Of a stretch of 51,770 bases of DNA, positions 49,649 through 51,770 are shown in pieces. The notes under the pieces are model-generated. The model searched no databases, had not been told where the DNA came from, and was given only the letters and a program-made list of their open reading frames with translations. The DNA is from Bacillota bacterium. Its GTDB lineage: Bacteria > Bacillota > Clostridia > Lachnospirales > Anaerotignaceae. Location of the stretch: assembly GCA_023413275.1 (NCBI GenBank), contig JAEZPX010000002.1, forward strand, positions 1 to 51,770, read 5' to 3'. Within the stretch, counting starts at the first letter, position 1, and the number at the start of each line of letters is the position of its first letter. A program made the translations under genes and the position numbers.

Positions 49649-50749
49649 ATGAGCGGTGACAAAAACAGCAATACAAACCCCGGTTCTCGAGGTACGAACG
49701 ATAACGAATACTATGAAGATTTATATAACGATCTACCAAAGGAAGTGGTGGATATTTTAATGCAGACGCACCCATTAATGAGTAAGGACGAAAACACAGA
49801 AGTCAATCGCTCCAAAAGACGTCCTTCCAGAGAGGATATTGAGGAGGTTCGAGAGGCAAGAATGCAACAGGTAAGCAGTGAAATCAATGAGATTAGAAAG
49901 GCACCTCAGCAAGAGGGAGACCCTACCAGATATGTTTCAAGACGTGCAAGAAATAATTATGATCCTTCCGGAGAAGATACGAATAATATGGCATCTTCAG
50001 GGCATAAAATGGAACAGGACGAGTATGACGATGGCATCCAGTATGTAAGTGTTGTGCCTGCTCGAAAAAAATCAAAAATATTAGAAGAGGCTTCTCAGCA
50101 AACCTTTGCACCTGCAAAGCGCAAGAAGTTCCGAAAAGAAGAAAATGCTTTTGAAGATTTTACTCCCAATGGCAGAGGCCGCTATGAGGATTTGGATTTT
50201 GCGGAGAAGGCAAAGCAGGAAAATCTAGACAGCCTTTATGATGACTATGATGATGAAGAGGACTATCACGGCGGAGTGAATAAGCTTAGTATAATTTTAG
50301 GAATCATTGGGCTAATATTAATTGTGTTCCTGATTTTTAAATGTGTCAGCCTAAGCAGCAAGCTGGAGGAGGCCCAGAATCAGGTAACTGCAAATGGAGA
50401 TTTGAGTAGCAAGTATGAAAAAATACAACTTGAAAAAATGCAATTGGAAGAAGAATTGGCAGACTTGAAAGGCACCAACCCGGAAAAAAGCACGTCTAGC
50501 GCAGACAATTCCAACACAAATACCCCTAGTGCAAACAATTCTAGTACAATAAAGTCCAATACAACAACCAATAATTCAGGTAGCAATGCCAATGCATCAG
50601 AATATGTTGTTCAAGAGGGTGACACTGCATGGAGTATTGCCCAGAAGGTATTAGGCAATGGTGCTCAATACCAGAAAATTTTGGATGCGAATAATTTAAA
50701 GGAAACAGATACCATCAGTGTTGGAACAAAACTGAAAATTCCTAGATGA
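49649..50749 (+). CDS. Membrane-anchored LysM domain protein
   Basis: 366 residues; ATG 49649 follows GCGGAGG. Residues 1-~205 are charged, disordered and probably cytoplasmic. One membrane segment (~212-235, KLSIILGIIGLILIVFLIFK) is followed by a coiled coil (~238-275), a Ser/Thr/Asn-rich linker (~276-318) and a C-terminal LysM (YVVQEGDTAWSIAQKVLG, ~320-366) that should bind peptidoglycan. It is a type II topology protein that ties membrane to wall. No enzyme domain. rho starts 21 bases later, so they may share a transcript. Confidence 0.88.
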   Translation: MSGDKNSNTNPGSRGTNDNEYYEDLYNDLPKEVVDILMQTHPLMSKDENTEVNRSKRRPSREDIEEVREARMQQVSSEINEIRKAPQQEGDPTRYVSRRARNNYDPSGEDTNNMASSGHKMEQDEYDDGIQYVSVVPARKKSKILEEASQQTFAPAKRKKFRKEENAFEDFTPNGRGRYEDLDFAEKAKQENLDSLYDDYDDEEDYHGGVNKLSIILGIIGLILIVFLIFKCVSLSSKLEEAQNQVTANGDLSSKYEKIQLEKMQLEEELADLKGTNPEKSTSSADNSNTNTPSANNSSTIKSNTTTNNSGSNANASEYVVQEGDTAWSIAQKVLGNGAQYQKILDANNLKETDTISVGTKLKIPR

Positions 50750-50770
50750 TAAAAGATAGGAGAATAAAAC

Positions 50771-51770
50771 ATGGAAAACGATCTGCAGAAAAAAACTCTG
50801 GCAGAATTGAGAGAGATGGCGAAGGAAATGGACGTTAAGTCCATTTCTACACTGAAAAAAAGTGAATTGATTGAAAAGATATCAGAAAAGCAGTCTCAGG
50901 CGGAACGTGTTGCCGTTAAACGTGTGACTGCTTATGGTTTTTCTCTGCAGGAGAATCAGGAGCCGGTGAAAAAACCCGAAACGCCAGTTGAGGGGAAAGA
51001 AGAGGGGTATCCTCACAGGGAAAGAGTAGTCCAAAGAGAAGAAAAGGCTACGGTTATGGAAAATAGCGTACCGGGCGAGGGAATACTGGAGGTAATGCCC
51101 GATGGGTTTGGCTTCCTTAGAACCCAGAATTTTCTTCCCGGAGCCGGAGATATTTATGTATCTCCATCCCAAATCAGAAGATTTAACTTAAAAACAGGGG
51201 ACGCTGTGAAAGGAAATATTCGTACAGCAAGGGAGGGTGAGAAGTTTGGAGCCCTTTTATTCGTAAAATCGGTCAACGGAGATTTTCCCGATCAGGCGGC
51301 AAAACGTCCCAATTTTGAGGATTTAACACCTATTTACCCTGAAGAAAAGTTGCACTTTGAGGTTAGCCGAGAGGAGCTTTCAGGAAGGATTATCGATCTT
51401 TGTGCCCCCATTGGTAAGGGGCAAAGAGGAATGATTGTGGCACCCCCTAAGGTGGGTAAAACTGTTCTTTTAACTCAAATGGCCAATGCCCTAACAAAAA
51501 ACCATAAAGAAGTGCATCTTATCGTACTTTTGATTGATGAGCGTCCTGAGGAAGTAACAGATATTCAGCGCTCCATAGAGGGTGAGAATGTTCAGATTGT
51601 TTACTCAACCTTTGATGAACAGCCGGAACACCACAAACGAGTGACGGAGATGGTTTTGGAAAGAGCAAAGCGTCTGGTGGAGCAAGGGAAAGATTTGGTT
51701 ATTCTCTTAGACAGCCTAACAAGACTGGCTAGAGCATATAACCTGACTATTCCACCAAGCGGAAGAACCC
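50771..51770 (+). CDS. rho: Transcription termination factor Rho (5' part, partial)
   Basis: 333 codons visible, cut by the right edge. ATG 50771 follows AGGAG. N-terminal Rho_N helices (LQKKTLAELREMAKEMDVKS), a charged insert (~45-95), then the RNA-binding cold-shock fold (GILEVMPDGFGFLRTQNFLP, ~105) and the RecA-type motor: Walker A region GKGQRGMIVAPPKVGKTVLL (~217-236), LLIDERPEEVTDIQRS (~255) and LLDSLTRLARAYN (~315). It is a hexameric RNA-dependent ATPase that ends transcription. The insert between Rho_N and the cold-shock domain is typical of clostridial Rho. Confidence 0.96.
   Translation, partial: MENDLQKKTLAELREMAKEMDVKSISTLKKSELIEKISEKQSQAERVAVKRVTAYGFSLQENQEPVKKPETPVEGKEEGYPHRERVVQREEKATVMENSVPGEGILEVMPDGFGFLRTQNFLPGAGDIYVSPSQIRRFNLKTGDAVKGNIRTAREGEKFGALLFVKSVNGDFPDQAAKRPNFEDLTPIYPEEKLHFEVSREELSGRIIDLCAPIGKGQRGMIVAPPKVGKTVLLTQMANALTKNHKEVHLIVLLIDERPEEVTDIQRSIEGENVQIVYSTFDEQPEHHKRVTEMVLERAKRLVEQGKDLVILLDSLTRLARAYNLTIPPSGRT

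Overview
The window is about 52 kb from a low-GC Gram-positive anaerobe. Genus cannot be fixed from sequence alone, but the content points to a spore-forming clostridium of the Lachnospirales type. Evidence: sporulation genes (spoIIP, cwlD, yabP-yabQ), oxygen-sensitive enzymes (nrdD-nrdG, the electron-bifurcating nfnA-nfnB pair), a membrane pyrophosphatase, T-box and TPP leader RNAs, AGGAGG-type ribosome sites and U-run hairpin terminators. All genes look chromosomal. I see no transposase, integrase, phage gene, CRISPR array or rRNA operon.

Layout. 1-2514: two tandem PLP aminotransferases (first one cut by the window edge). 2908-5944: spoIIP, a HAD phosphatase, a secreted copper-amine-oxidase-type protein with a small ribbon-helix-helix protein. 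6075-8790 (minus): argH-argG with a promoter and likely ArgR sites. 9286-12064: a fumarylacetoacetase-family enzyme, then a UDP-GlcNAc 2-epimerase with an unusual acidic C-terminal extension that carries its own internal ribosome site. 12366-16232 (minus): a 58-residue protein and the serine operon serC-serA-DUF1015. 16772-20711: cwlD, an atypical DEAD-box helicase, a DUF1292 protein and a secreted phosphodiesterase. 20722-22337: TPP riboswitch, thiW, thiD. 22388-23790: a 58-residue membrane protein (minus) and an LCP protein. 23976-27151: T-box leader and metN-metI-metQ.

27263-36107 is mostly minus strand: nrdD-nrdG-dut-vanW preceded by NrdR-type boxes, glpK, a metallo-beta-lactamase-fold hydrolase, an array of non-coding hairpins, and nfnA-nfnB. 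36314-39452 (plus) is the conserved mazG-(HU)-rqcP-yabP-yabQ-divIC neighbourhood of Firmicutes. 39532-39785 holds three tRNAs. 39864-43263 carries an ECF S-component under a leader that hides its ribosome site, mntP, a PAP2 phosphatase and an AEC transporter. 43670-45930 is a long structured leader and hppA. 46314-51770 has a DUF2461 protein, mecA (minus), a large unassigned membrane protein, a LysM protein and the 5' part of rho.

How the genes work together: arginine, serine, methionine and thiamine supply units each have a recognisable control element (ArgR-like sites, a strong promoter, a T-box, a TPP riboswitch). Energy and redox units (nfnAB, hppA) and dNTP supply (nrdDG-dut) fit strict anaerobic life. 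No complete unknown multi-gene system stands out. The strongest leads are the epimerase fusion, two structured leaders (upstream of hppA and of the ECF S-component), the DUF1015 gene in the serine operon, two 58-residue genes and a hairpin-rich dispersed repeat.
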